Shown here piece by piece: positions 1 to 11,639 of a DNA stretch of 64,000 bases. The notes under the pieces were generated by a model. It was not told the origin of the DNA and searched no databases. It saw only the letters and a list, made by a program, of their open reading frames with translations. This DNA comes from Maratus speciosus (lineage: Eukaryota > Arthropoda > Arachnida > Araneae > Salticidae). The DNA lies in assembly GCA_963932465.1 (NCBI GenBank), contig OZ010799.1, forward strand, positions 163,180,761-163,244,760. Reading direction: 5' to 3'. Each line of letters starts with the position of its first letter. The stretch's first letter is position 1. The translations under genes were made by a program, and so were the position numbers.

Positions 1-875
1 GTTCTCGCAGAGTAGCATTCTCAAAATTCAGCAGTTCTCGCTGTGTAGCTATCTCAAAATGTAAAAAACTCGAAAGGCAAACAAATATACATAAAATTAT
101 CAACGTACCTTAACAGACACTCGGTAAAGCGGCAATCAGTAATCGTTGTATGAGCGCTACGCGCTCATTAACCCCCCCCCCCCCCCAAAAAAAAAAAAAA
201 AATCACTGGATTCAGCAGTTCTCGCTGCGTAGCCACTTCGAAATGTAAAAAAAAACACGAAATTCGATTCCCATTTCGATGTTTACTTGTAGAAGTACAA
301 TCCTTAATTTGACGTAAGTGCATGACTTCACTGTCCAAACTTTTAGACACGTTATGTTTAAATACTTTTCATACACTAATTACTAAATGCATGCATGATT
401 TCGAAATAAAAACTAAGTGTAGGGTTTGTATAGAGTACTGTGCGTATGGTTACGCCATTCCCCTTAGCGCTGGCAGGTATCTGTGATGGCCGACGTCTGC
501 ACCATGCAAAATGGGATACATGCCGCACTTTCTTTTGTACGGGATGATTAAGTGTTATTAACTTTTCCTTTTTCTTTTTTTTTTTTTTTGCACAGACTAA
601 CCATGTTAGGCATGTTATCAAGTTTACTAAAACCAATGGAGAAAAACTGGAAAATAAAAAGTAAGAATGGCAAGAAAGATGCAAGTCAAGATGATAATAA
701 CGAAAAATTGGATTACGCGTAACGCAGACGTTCTTTGCAAGGAATGTTTAGAAAACGACTCCACAAAAGAGGAAGTGTAATTGGCTTCGTTGCATCATGT
801 GTTTAAACGTAGTTACATAAAGACTGCACTTTTCGGACACTTTTTCTGCAGATTGTAGTCGAAAAAACAGGTCTC
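1..875. other. AT-rich non-coding DNA with C/A homopolymer junction
   Basis: No gene is recognised. A run of C followed directly by a run of A lies at about 173-202. The short motif CAGCAGTTCTCGCTG occurs at 29-43 and again at 213-227; a shortened form recurs in the Penelope-like fragment near 58730. Minus-strand frames here look like chance readings through simple sequence. Confidence 0.5.
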
Positions 876-1083
876 TTAACGCATTCGGGACCATAGGTGC
901 ATATAAGCACCTTCATAAAGAGCTTACAAAATTTGTTTCTCGAACCAGTAAAAAAGAAAAGCAATATTTGTTTTGTTTAATTAGAGCATTTTCATGATTA
1001 TTTCAGTAAAGGTAACTTCTTTTTAAAAAATGGTATCAACCGAATAAAATTTGTGTAAAAGCCCCCGGTCCCGAAAGGGTTAA
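876..1083. mobile_element. TTAA-bounded MITE (piggyBac- or Kolobok-like), 208 bp
   Basis: The left end reads TTAACGCATTCGGGACC and the right end, reverse-complemented, TTAACCCTTTCGGGACC, matching at 14 of 17 positions. TTAA on both sides fits the target duplication used by piggyBac and Kolobok. There is no coding capacity, so the element would depend on a transposase from elsewhere. The class is inferred from target and termini only. Confidence 0.6.
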
Positions 1084-1600
1084 CAAATAAATTATGTCAA
1101 CACAATATTACTTTTTTCCTTTTTTCTAATACATTGATGTTAATTTGTTGCTGAAATAGCAATTACAATTTAATGTAAAAAAATAAGTCGATAATTTAAA
1201 TAATGAAAGTAAACAATTATTAATTTGAATCTACTAATACGTTTCATTGTACTCATTTAGTTTCATTTTGTTATTACATCGTTAATTATAGACCAAATAT
1301 GAATATTTTTTAAAATATTTTTATTTATAATTTCATTATGTTCTTATTACAAGCCTGGCATAACTACCGCACAAGTGCGGCGTCTCAGCCTGAATGTACG
1401 GGTGACGCGATTAGAACAATTTTAGAAAAAAAATTGTTAAAAAATATGAATAATTTTTTTTTTAGATTTTTTGTCGCAGTACACGCGTTGAATATTTAAC
1501 ATTTTAAATAGCACAGCATGATTTTTTTTTTTTTATGTGCACCATGGGACTTTATACACAAATTCAAAAAAATGTGCAGAATAAATCCCGGAACTACCCT
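1084..1600. other. AT-rich DNA without recognisable gene
   Basis: Mostly A/T-rich sequence with T runs. A small hairpin (CCGCA/TGCGG with a 4-nt loop) sits at 1367-1380. No tRNA, ORF or repeat boundary could be supported. Confidence 0.4.
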
Positions 1601-2331
1601 ACTATGCGATTTAATGCATTTTTTTTTCTTTTAACACGAAACAAAAATCGTTTAATACGAGAAAAAAAAATCGCTTTCGATCTAGTTAGTTTGAATTGAA
1701 ATTGGTGAGTTTTGTATTAAAAATACTGAATTTCGGATGAAAATCAGTGAATTTGGTTTTTTTTGTAAATTAGCTTATGTTTTATGAGCCCAGTGGCTGA
1801 GAAATCGGTGCTAAAACAAACCGCTATTTCGTTTCAAAATGAAGTTGAAGCTGCTTAATGAAGTTGATGAAAAAGGACGAAAACAGAAATCTGCAAAGAG
1901 TTTGGCATTGCTAATTCTAGTTCATCAACAATATTAAAATACAGGTATCCCATTACATTAATGTTTGACCGCTGTATGTTTAAATCAGAGATAAAACGCA
2001 AGAGAACTGCTAAACAGGAAGAGTTAGAGACAACTTTGCTTATTTGGTTCATACCAGCTAGATCTCAGAATGCTGAAAAAGACACTTAAAAATATATATA
2101 TGATTCCCCTTCCCCCCCACACACACAAAAGAAAAACCAATATATTTTTACTTATTTTTCATCCTAATGGATGCAACGTACTAGTAGTTTACAGGAAATC
2201 AACATAAAATTTGACGACATAGAAAATATTTGTGAGTTTTGTTCTTTTTTAACGAATCATTTAACGCGAAATTCTTTCAACACGTAAATATTTTTACGTC
2301 CCTTCAGTTTCGTATTAAACGTATTTCACTG
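1601..2331 (+). mobile_element. Degenerate pogo/Tigger-type DNA transposon
   Basis: The right end reads ...TTTCACTG followed by TA, so the inverted terminus would be CAGTGAAATACG, typical of pogo/Tigger elements with a TA target. A similar but more decayed sequence (TTTAATGC followed by a T run and TTAACACGAAAC) marks an approximate left end near 1601. Between them lies a broken transposase N-terminus (1788-2089). At about 730 bp this is an internally deleted relic. The left boundary is uncertain by tens of bases. Confidence 0.55.
1788..2089 (+). pseudogene. Tigger/pogo-type transposase N-terminal fragment, frameshifted
   Basis: A CENP-B-type helix-turn-helix N-terminus can be read in pieces across several frames: a start-like segment from 1788, then LNEVDEKGRKQK near 1853-1890, then ICKEFGIANSSSSTILKYR near 1893-1950, then KRKRTAKQEELETTLLIWF just after, ending at a TAA at 2087-2089. 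Order and spacing match the DNA-binding part of Tigger/Jerky/CENP-B-like transposases, where this domain binds the TIR. At least two frameshifts break it and the DDE catalytic part is absent, so it is dead. The family call rests on motif recognition, not a search. Confidence 0.6.
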
Positions 2332-2333
2332 TA

Positions 2334-2950
2334 TTTATCAATTTAGAAGTTGCTAAAATACAAACTATACATTAAAATTATCAAAACAACCTATATTTTC
2401 ATATCAACATAGTTGTTTTAATTTGAGTTGAGTTGACTTTTGACGACCGATTATCTACTCGAGGCATGTAGGCCATAGGAAGAGTGCCCTCTGTGGGGGT
2501 CTTTCTAAGGGAACCTAACCCGCATTTACGCATGGAAATCCGAGGTTTCGAAGAAAATCAGGAAAACCCCGAAACTTTTAGGACGACCGGAGTGATTGAG
2601 CTCGAAACCAGCACTTCCCGTCTACCAGCTTTGAGAGCGTTGTGTTAATTTGAGTATGCGATATCATTGTTTAAACAGAAGTAATATGTAGAGAAGCTGT
2701 TGCACATGTGATGTGGAATGGCCTTTAATAAGTTTAAAAACTCCATATTTTAAATCGTAGACCTAAGTATTCTGCCAGTTACAGGGCCATTTCATGAAAA
2801 ACTGACCAAATGTCCTGCCCGCGACACTTACAAAAATATCTACATCTGTTGACTTATAAGTTGTTAAAACATGAAGTATACATTAAAAATAACAAACAAA
2901 CTCTTCATTTCATACAAGCATGGTTGTTTTAATTTAAGGATATAATAAAA
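2334..2950. repeat. Two diverged direct repeats of ~100 bp
   Basis: The stretch at about 2338-2425 (AAGTTGCTAAAATAC... TAGTTGTTTTAATTT) recurs at about 2855-2937 (AAGTTGTTAAAACATG... TGGTTGTTTTAATTT) with scattered differences. The interval between them contains the SINE-like sequence at 2455-2645. Confidence 0.45.
2455..2645 (-). repeat. Possible tRNA-derived SINE-like dispersed repeat
   Basis: Read on the minus strand, a TGGTTTCGAGCTC segment resembles a Pol III B box, preceded by a GCTGGTAGACGGGAAG head and followed by a GC-richer body (CGGGGTTTTCCTG and so on). Local GC is clearly higher than the flanks. No A tail or flanking target duplication was seen, so a SINE is only one reading. 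Confidence 0.35.
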
Positions 2951-3031
2951 TTGTTAAAATAGTATGAAATGAAAGCATGTATGAAAACTCTCCCACACGT
3001 GATAGGAAATGAACAAAGAGTAAGGTTAATC

Positions 3032-4716
3032 TAGGAGAGTCTGCGCACATTTCAAAAGAATAATAATAAAAAATATAAATATTAATTTTTTGCTAAACTA
3101 TGCATGAATAATTTTGACTGCATTTGTTTTTTATGCATTTGTTTTTTATGCATTTCCATTGCTTTTTTTTTGTTTTTATGCTGTAATTTAATAGAACAAC
3201 AGTAATAAAACCAAGGAAACTAATTTGCGCAATATCTCCTTATAGGGTAGGAGAGATTGCGCACATGTGTAGGAGAGATTACGCACATGTGTAGAAGAGA
3301 TTGTTATTAATAATAACTACAATTAAATTGTTAACAATAATAATTACACTTAAATTACATTGTTGTAAGGTTTTTGTGAGTAAATATTATGGCATTGGGA
3401 GTGAATATTTTAACCGAATGTGTAAATACTAAGAAAAGAAAGAATTTTAATTTAAGAAAAAGTTTGAAATATCAGTAAAAGCAAGCACTGCTAAAATTAC
3501 AAAATAAGCATTTATCTATTTGATAACATGTTTAACTTGAAAATCACATCATTTTCATTTCCACAGTTTCGATGTATTCCGTTTGCCGACCGAAGTTGTC
3601 GTTCTCTACAATCGGTGCACTTATTGTTGTAAATCATGCAGCTTTCGTACAATCACCTTCCACAAGTAATACATTGAATCCAGTCAGTGGTTGAAATTTT
3701 CTCTTGGTGCAGTTTCAGACATTCAATATACTCATCCTCATTGACCATCGTTTTTCACCCGTCAGTTTTTTTTATTTCACTTTTTCTGGAAACAAGATCA
3801 TATCTTCAGTTTTTTTGCAGCGGCATTCTTCTTAAGTCTTTTTTCATGTATATTTTGGGTATCAGTAACATCAGTTGCACTCTGTATCCTTTTTATTTCG
3901 ATGGCATTAAACTACTTGCAATGCTTTTCCAAAACATTGTACGTGTTATTAGAAAATTTATTTTAGTTTACAAAATTAATTTACTAGCAAATTAATTGTT
4001 CATAAAATAAAAAATAAATAAAAATATTTAATTTATTTATTTACAAATATATTATTAATTTATTAACAAAAATATTTACATAAGATTAATTTAATAACAA
4101 CTATATTATTAATTTATTAATAAAATTTGTATCTAGAAAAGTATTCTTTTGCAAATTAATTTGCTGCCAAATTTAGTTTCGATAATTATGTGTTATTCAA
4201 AAATTATTTCAAAATTGATTCATTCATACGTTTTCCACGTAATTTGCAATTCATTCAAATTTACCAATAAGCTGCAAAATCTCTCCTACTACTGAAACTT
4301 ATGAAATGAGCGTCATCTCTCCTAAGTAGCAGATGCACAAACTCTCGTATTTTGGCATGAGAGATTGCGCTGCCTTTTATTTAAACATGGCCACTTCTAA
4401 AATGAATCGCTCGTGTTCCTATACTTAGTCTAGGTTAGTAGTTTATATGAAATCGTTTAAGTTCAAAATATTTTTTACTACTGACATTCTCTAAAATTTC
4501 TGACGAACAGTTATGAAAATTCAAGCAATTTCTTTGGAAAAACAAAACAAAATAGCAATGCTTTATCGAAGACGCTTGGAACAATCAATGTCCACATTCA
4601 TGTAGACACTGCACTAACGCTGCTGCACATCTACTTGGAGTCACTGCGCGCGCACTCTACTCCTTCCCGTCGAATCTCTTTGTGCGCGATCTCTCCTACG
4701 GCGCGAACTCTCCTGG
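3032..4716. mobile_element. Element bounded by inverted GGAGAGATTGCGCACA-type motifs
   Basis: The motif GTAGGAGAGATTGCGCAC appears in forward orientation near 3032, 3247 and 3269 (with a shorter copy near 3291) and in reverse orientation near 4279, 4314 and twice within 4672-4716, plus one forward copy near 4360. Inverted clusters of short subterminal repeats at both ends of a ~1.7-kb AT-rich core suggest a non-autonomous DNA transposon whose ends carry multiple transposase-binding motifs. No coding sequence survives; the predicted 102-residue frame at 3687-3995 has no recognisable domain. The exact termini and superfamily are unknown. Confidence 0.45.
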
Positions 4717-5290
4717 CTTTATCTTATGAGAGAGCAGAATTTATTTGATGTTTCGTGCAAATAAATACGATTAAAATAAAAGAAACTTAATTTTAAAAGT
4801 ATTTTTATTTTTTTATCTCATTTGGTATTACGCACAAAATTCTTTATTATGGTATGATTATTTAATTGTGTATTCGCAATAAACAGTATACAATTAATAT
4901 TGAATGTTAATTCTTTATGTTTATATACTATGACAATGCGGTCACGTTTTGGCTTCCGTGCAACGAGTACTTTTGTTACAGAAATTTTCGCTTTATTTAA
5001 TTGAGAATTTCATAACGAAACATTTTAGCAAAAAATTATTTCTACGCGGACTGCTGTTGTACTACACTGCACTGTAGGATGATTTTTTGTCTCTCTTTAT
5101 TACTATAGTGCTTTATCTCTCTAAGCACCTTAGTAAGTTATTGGAATTAAAAACGAGATTTGTCTGTATAAAACATTTGTCAATCACTAGATAACTTATA
5201 AATTTCAATTTATACATCTTGGAAAAAGAAAAGAACGATGAATAATTATATCAAAATTGTTGCAATGTTGGTAAGGATTAAAGCAAGCAT
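4717..5290. repeat. Paralogous block, related to 29.3-29.5 kb and 33.0-33.3 kb
   Basis: Sequence around GATGTTTCGTGCAAAT (about 4748) has a diverged counterpart near 29349, and sequence around TATAGTGCTTTAT (about 5105) has one near 33157. The order of matched segments is kept, which fits an old segmental duplication. No gene is recognised. Confidence 0.45.
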
Positions 5291-5917
5291 ATTGTTCGTT
5301 TTCGAAAGCCGCACCTAACACTCAGAGGCGATTTTTCTACGCAAAGGGGTGTTACACTGAGCTGGGTATTTTCCGAAGTTGTTAATTTGTTGGTTGACAG
5401 TAAGACTGGCATTCAGCCAAACGTAGCTCAACCCCATTTTGATAAAATCAAAGAAGACCTGACGCATGCGCCAAAGCACGGAAGATTTTATTATCCGAAA
5501 ACAAACAGTATTTATGTATTTTTTACGTATGATAAAAACAAAAACAGAAATATAGGATGTACAAAAATGAATATCCCAAACTTAAAGGTCTATTAAAAGA
5601 AAACAAAAAAAAGTACAACCTTGTTGTTCATCGGGAATCAAAAATAACAGTTGAAAGCACAAATTAAACACAATTATATGTGTTCAGTGTGAGTCCCTCA
5701 AGAAATTTGAACGATATCGAGGCGGTAGTGTAACATTTCCCATGCTTTTCTCAGCATGATTTTTTATCAAAGCCCAGGTGTTTGTTACACCGTTATCAAC
5801 CGACGTTGACAAACTTAGAATACGCATATCTGCAGCCATTCAAAGAGTCACACCGGACATGATGAAGAAAGTTTATAATAAGTTATCTTAATGGTGTACA
5901 TCGGCCATTCGGTTATA
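5291..5917 (+). pseudogene. Mariner/Tc-like transposase C-terminal fragment
   Basis: An open frame from 5781 to a TAA at 5889-5891 contains PLSTDVDKLRIRI followed by RVTPDMMKKVYNKL. This is the usual C-terminal pattern of Tc1/mariner-class transposases (a helix in which a conserved LR.RI segment is followed by TPEML..VW). The DDE catalytic residues are not present. Upstream, 5387-5596 holds a 69-residue frame with no recognised domain, possibly unrelated. The fragment directly abuts the left arm of the large inverted repeat at 5918, so it may be the remains of the transposon that made that repeat. Confidence 0.45.
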
Positions 5918-7324
5918 TGGCCAAAGGTGACCGACCACTTGCGATTTTAGACGTTTTGTTAGATATCTACAAAAATACATGAGGAATTAACCTGAAACTC
6001 CAGGTGTTTAAACAGTATATTATAGGTCATATATTTCCGACGAGATAAATTCCCGAAACCCCATAGGGAACCGTCGACAAATTGAAAAAGAACGAATATC
6101 CTTCGGATAACTGTGTCAAAACTAATGTAGTAAAAGCGTTCAAACTGTAGATTATGATTAGGTGGCTTATATAAATAATTTGTGTTCCTTTTTTATGAAG
6201 ATAGCATGTATAGTTGAAGACATATTCAGGTTTTCATAAAAACAGTCTCAAATTTTGACAAGTTTTTTTCTTATAATTTGCAGAGTTCTTAATATAAAAA
6301 AAAAGCTCTTTACAAAAAATATGACAAACAACATTGTACAAAATACCCTACAATCAGAATTAAACTACAGTAAAATTGTATGAAAAATGAGCAGGTTTAC
6401 TAAATATTGTTTCATTGCGCATGCCTGAACGCAATCAAAATATAATATGCATAGTGTGTTAACTAAATGTATAGAGCAACTTTTGTAAAAGTCTCAAAAT
6501 CATAGCTTGGAAATTCTGAAAATTATCGTTGATAGAATAGCTCAAATTCCATTGTTCCCAAAATGAAGCAAAAAGATGAGGGACTGTATGCATATATCCA
6601 TTGATTAGTGCCAATATAGAATACAAAATATTGCACGCACTACTGTATATGAATACAAATCCTCATCTTTTTACTTCCTTTTGGGAATAACGGATTTTGA
6701 GTTTATTCTATCAACGATAATTTTCAGACTTTTCAAACTATGTTTTTGAGACTTTCACAAAAGTTGCTCTACACATTTTGCTAACACATTATGCAAATTA
6801 TATTTTGATTACATTCGGGCATGTGCACTGAATAATTATTTACCAAACGTGCTCATTTTTTCATACAGTTTTTATTATTTTTTAATACTGATTGCAGGGT
6901 ACTGTGTACATTGTTGTTTGTCATATTTTCTGAAAATAACTTTTTATATATTCAGAGCGCTACAAATTTTAAGAAAAAAACTTGGCGAAATCTGGGTCTC
7001 TTTTTATAAAAACTTTAATTTCTCTACGAGTATACATGATATCGTCATAAAAATAAACACAGTTTATTACAATAAGGCACTTAATCATAATCTACAGTAT
7101 GAACGCTTTTGCTACATTAGTTTTTACATGGTTATCGAAAAGATATTCGTTCTTTTTCAATTTGTTGACGGTTCGCTATGAGGTTTCAGGAAAAACTCCT
7201 AACGGAAATTTATGACCTGTACTATTCTGTTTACACACCGGGAGTTTCAGGATAATTCCTCATGTAGTTTTCTAGATACTTAACAAAACGTCTAAAATTG
7301 CAAGTGGCCGGGCACCTTTGGCCA
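5918..7324. repeat. Large inverted repeat: two ~680-bp arms, ~47-bp spacer
   Basis: Left arm 5918-6597 and right arm 6645-7324 are reverse complements over their full length with scattered mismatches. Both outer ends carry TGGCCAAAGG or its complement; both inner ends carry the GATGAGG/CCTCATC pair. The arms are equal in length to within a base or so by eye. The transcript would fold into a hairpin of several hundred base pairs. A foldback transposon or a head-to-head duplication both fit. The ORF at 6849-7181 lies inside the right arm and is judged a by-product. Confidence 0.75.
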
Positions 7325-7475
7325 CTTTTGGCTCGTGATTCTCAAGGGACTCGAATTGAACTGTGTTGAATTTAAAAATTCAGCTGTTATTTTTTTTATT
7401 TCTGATGAACGACAAGGTTGTAGTTCTTTTGTTTTCTTTCAATATCCCTGTAAAGTTGTGATATTAATTTATGTA

Positions 7476-8542
7476 CAGTCGTGGAAAAAAAAGTAAACTC
7501 CTCTACTAACTCCTCAATAAATTACCGTAGAAGAAACTTACTGGTACCGAACAATTGGAAATAAAGTCTACTTTTAAATGATATATACAAAATTTGCTTA
7601 GGGGGCCATCTACGTATTAAAATGAACCATAAGTTTGTTTTTTTTCAATTGCAGTACACAATTCTGACAGCATAAATGAACTCTACACTATTTAATTAGC
7701 CTAAAAACAAATTTGTATGCAATTCGTACCATAAATTTACGAGAAATTAATTAATTTAAAACGAGCGTATTTTAAGGGCTGTATCTAAATTGAAGTTCGG
7801 TACTCGATTGTTAACCGAGAGAGCCCCCTTCTTGATGAAGGCACCTTATGCGTCACTCAAGCAGTCAATGAAGTATGCTAGATTACAGGACAACGTAAGA
7901 AATTTCAAAATATGTAGTCACTTCTATCACAGTCGGCCCCTTAAACCATCATTTTTTAAGCATAATTTGAAAACTACTTGGGAAAAAATGTGAAATTTTG
8001 GATTTCCATAAAGCAGGGCTTAATAAATCTAATCCATAAAAAAAACTGTAGGTTACAATTCACAATTTTTTCGAATATTAATTTCATAATTCATAATTCA
8101 TATCATAAAATTATAAAAATTGCAAAGTCATGTTAAGTAAAAGTATTTATGTTGGGTATATTAGTGTTATTGCTAAACAAAAAATTAGCAGTAGGAGCAT
8201 AATTTCAGGAGATATAAATAAAAATATGAAAATGTAATTTAAATTTAGAAGCACTAAATTTGGAATGTTTATAATTCAAAAAATTATTATTCAAGTGACT
8301 TGAAATTTGGTGACTATACATAGTTTGAACCGAAGATTTGAAATATCCGGTTAAACTTGGGTATTGCCATTGAAAAAAAGTTAAGTTTGGATTCGTTTTA
8401 ATATGTAGATGGCCCCTAAGCAAATTTTATATAAATCATTTAAAATTAGACTTTATTTCCAATCGTTCGGTACCAGTAATTTTCGTCTACGATAATTTGT
8501 TGAGGAGTTAGTATGGGGTGTTTACTTTTTTTTCCACGACTG
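7476..8542. mobile_element. Tc1/mariner-like non-autonomous element with ~150-bp TIRs
   Basis: Both ends carry CAGTCGTGGAAAAAAAAGT in inverted orientation, next to TA dinucleotides (7474-7475 and 8543-8544), the standard Tc1/mariner target. The similarity between the ends continues inward for about 150 bp, through the GGTACCGAAC and GGGGGCCATCTAC segments. The ~770-bp interior lacks a transposase; the 67-residue frame at 7790-7993 has no known domain. A second, interrupted copy in the other orientation lies at about 58085-59239. Confidence 0.75.
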
Positions 8543-8544
8543 TA

Positions 8545-9220
8545 CACCATGTATAATTTGTTAATTTCATTTTAACGAATAATTAGTTAACCCTTGAAAG
8601 AATGTAATAAATGCAGTTTTATTAATTATAAGATTGAATATGTTTTTCTGGTTTACTAGAGCAAATAATTTTTTTTAATTCATTCTTCGCTCGGATACGA
8701 ATTTATTCTCTGTCGTTTGTTCCTTTATAAATGTTGATTTATTTTACTTTCGGTTGGAGTAGCAAATTGAATATTGTCTTTGATTAAAGTGTAGAGCGCT
8801 TTAAAAAAATATTTAATGGGAAAATGCTGAGAAAAGGCGTGATTTTTTTATTATTAAGTTCACATTATTTAAAGCTCCTTACACGTGCATTTGCTTAAAA
8901 TTTCTTAAAATGTAATATTAATATGTATGGTTATTTTTTATCTCGTTTGTTATTAGTTATTGGGTTTATTATTTAAGTACGTTTCTTTATTGTATAATTA
9001 ATGGGACCATTTTCTTTTCTCAAACCAAGTAATAAAGCATATTATAATCCTACATAAAAAAGTTTTCTGTTACAATTATTACAAATCTACTACAATTGCT
9101 TGTAAATGCATACATATAATATAAAATAAGTAACATTATGTAAATAATATAATATTTTCTGTCACTTTAAGTTCCTCAAATTATCTCAGTTGTTATTAAT
9201 GGTCTCTCTCAGATGAATAA
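8545..9220. repeat. Paralogous block, related to 33.4-33.7 kb
   Basis: The segment from AAGATTGAATATGTTTTTC (about 8630) through GGAGTAGCAAATTGAATA (about 8756) has a collinear diverged copy at about 33420-33560. It is part of the older duplicated layer. No gene is seen. Confidence 0.45.
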
Positions 9221-9224
9221 GTGC

Positions 9225-9460
9225 ACTGTAAACAAAATACGGCCAGTTTCCCTGTAGAAATCGGAAAAATAGTTTCCCTTATAGTACTGGAAAAATTTCC
9301 GACCCAACTCGGAATAAAATCCGTAAAATGCCGTTTTATTGACTATTTCCTTTTTTTACGGATTTTATTCCGAGCTGGGTCGGAATATTTTCGGGTACAA
9401 TAAGGGCAACTATTTTTCCGATTCCTACAGGAAAACTAGTCGGATTTTTTTTTTTACAGT
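9225..9460. mobile_element. Palindromic MITE, TIR ACTGTAAA, possible 4-bp TSD GTGC
   Basis: The ends read ACTGTAAA and TTTACAGT, flanked by GTGC on both sides (9221-9224 and 9461-9464). Internally the sequence is close to a palindrome: AATCGGAAAAATAG near 9257 pairs with CTATTTTTCCGATT near 9410, and GGAATAAAATCCG pairs with CGGATTTTATTCC. A related copy, less complete on its left, occupies about 13550-13774. A 4-bp duplication would suit CMC/Chapaev-like elements, but this is weak evidence. Confidence 0.6.
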
Positions 9461-9464
9461 GTGC

Positions 9465-11377
9465 GAAGACAAATAGCGAAATTTATATAGCCACTGAAGA
9501 CGGCCCTGTGAATTGGCTGAAAACATCTTAGTTTTTAATGGATGTTTTAGGTATTTTAATGTATTTAATATAATTTTATATTACATGTATGCTCCTGCAA
9601 GAAGCTGTAGTGCATTTTGTTTGTGCTTTAATGTGAATTTTAATGAATTTATAAAGCTGAATTTAGCTCTAGAATTTAACTTTCTTTTATGGTATACTGA
9701 AATACTTTTTGAAATGCTGAAAATTGCTTTATAGCTTAAAAACGCATATCAACGTTACAATGTAAACATTTTCAGAAACGTTTCCTGACAAAACAAAATC
9801 TTTGGTGTGCATTTATCATGACATCGTAATATGGATTGACTTGCAATTCCATAAGTCATTTCTTTATTGTCAGAGAACACAGAGAAATAAGAAACAGAAT
9901 CCTCAGAAATAAACGTTTTCTAATATTAAACGTTTCAGAAATTATTAGCGCTAATGGTGTTTTAAAGGGCTCTAAATTCTTTGTATTTCTAGTGTCTCAT
10001 TGTAAGTTTTAATTTTTAGCCTTGATAACATTCATAATATTGCCAACGGTTTTTAATTAATAATGTTTGAATTCAGTACACTGATGATTGTAGTAGTCGT
10101 TAGTAGTAATAGTGTAGTAATAAGATAGTAGATAGTAATAGTGGTAGTGGTAGCAGCAATAAACTAAGAGGGGATTGAACTTACAACTGTCTTCCCATTT
10201 CGTAACTGTAGTAAACGCAGTTCCGGAAGTTTTTTATTTAAAAATTTTATTACATTATCAGAAAATGTTAAATTATGGCAAGAAAAACAAATCAAGGTAA
10301 AAAGTTATAAATTTTATTGTGATGAAATTTTCTAAAAAGCCAGAACTCTTCACCTGTTGCGTGGTAGTTGGACGTGCTGACCACTATCCCACAAAGCTTC
10401 GTTGTGGTATAAAAGTGTTATAAAATTTATCCACCATAGTAGTAATATTACTAATAGCAGTAGTCGTACATATAGTCGTACTATAGCAGTTGTAGTAGTA
10501 GAGCAACAAAAATTAGTAGAAGTAGTAATAGAAAAAGAACGAATAATAACTGCCGAAAAGCTAAATAAATAATAGACTTAGTAGTTTAAGAATGACTTTG
10601 GACGCGATATTAACTGAATGTTTTTGTAACACTCTAAATTTATTAATAATTGATAACGAAATCTAAATATCTAGAATTTATATCTTTTAAAACATTTATA
10701 TAAAGAACACGATATTTGATTTTAAGATTACCCACAATAGCTTTCATTACTTGTTAAATATACGAGTTCTTGTATACTTACTTGAAGATAAATGAAAAAA
10801 TAAAATAATTTCAAAGCGGAAAATGTGGAGTTAAAGATTTATCTTTAAGATTTTGACAATGAAAATGCATTATTCATGAAGATTTTTTACTACTTTTTGC
10901 GTCTAACTTACTTTAAAGATAATATAAAAATATTTCCGGAATGTACATAATCTAAACAATACGGCTTATTGTTTTTCTTTCAAGTTTGCGAGGTAAAATA
11001 TTTATACCTTGAGAGTTATGAGAGTTATTTTACTCTAGAATATAGTTAGATTTTTTTTTCTAAAATAAATGCGATATAATGTTTAATGTCCAACTAGGTT
11101 ACTTTTTTCCTTAAGGAGGGCATACAAGTTTGAGATCACAAACATTCATGGAAGATTTATCACGGATTAGAAAGTCTGCAATAAATTTACACTAGTACTT
11201 CTTTTTGGATTTAGTAATTTACTTTTTCTAAATATTAAAAAAAAAGTACTTGTGAAATTGTAAAAAACAGTAACAAAAGTTTTAACATTTTACGACAAAA
11301 TTAGCCTTGCAAAATTAGTTTTAAGACGATTTTGAAGTCAGTTTTCCCCTATTTGTAAGTTGTCACTTCTTCGTTAC
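9465..11377. repeat. Paralogous block with TAG/GTA trinucleotide-rich core, related to 36.5-39.2 kb
   Basis: Collinear matches join this block to the later one: TTTCCTGACA near 9781 with 36540; imperfect GTA/TAG tracts at 10085-10160 and 10432-10510 with the minisatellite at 37072-38300; and GATTTATCTTTAAGATTTTG near 10838 with 38888. The identical 16-mer ATGCATTATTCATGAA occurs here, near 38917 and near 25255. No gene is recognised. Confidence 0.5.
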
Positions 11378-11639
11378 ACTGTAAAAAAAGTCCTTCCGGC
11401 CAGTGCCGGGAGGAACAGGTAGCTTTCATATTCCTTATTTAAAAAAAACCAACTTATATTATTCAAACACACGGAGCTCAATTTAGTGGAAACCGAATAT
11501 AGGAGATTCAATACTAATTTTTATCAATGCTAAATCATTATGAATGAGAATTTCGCGAAATTAGTCAGCTTAATCCAAGCTGCTTTTATTTAGAGTAACT
11601 TACATTTGGCTGCCAAATTTGGCGATTTCTTAAAGTGCC

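Noticed and set aside
5387..5596. 69-residue ORF before the transposase fragment
   Set aside because: No family recognised and not clearly continuous with the transposase frame at 5781; noted only within that entry.
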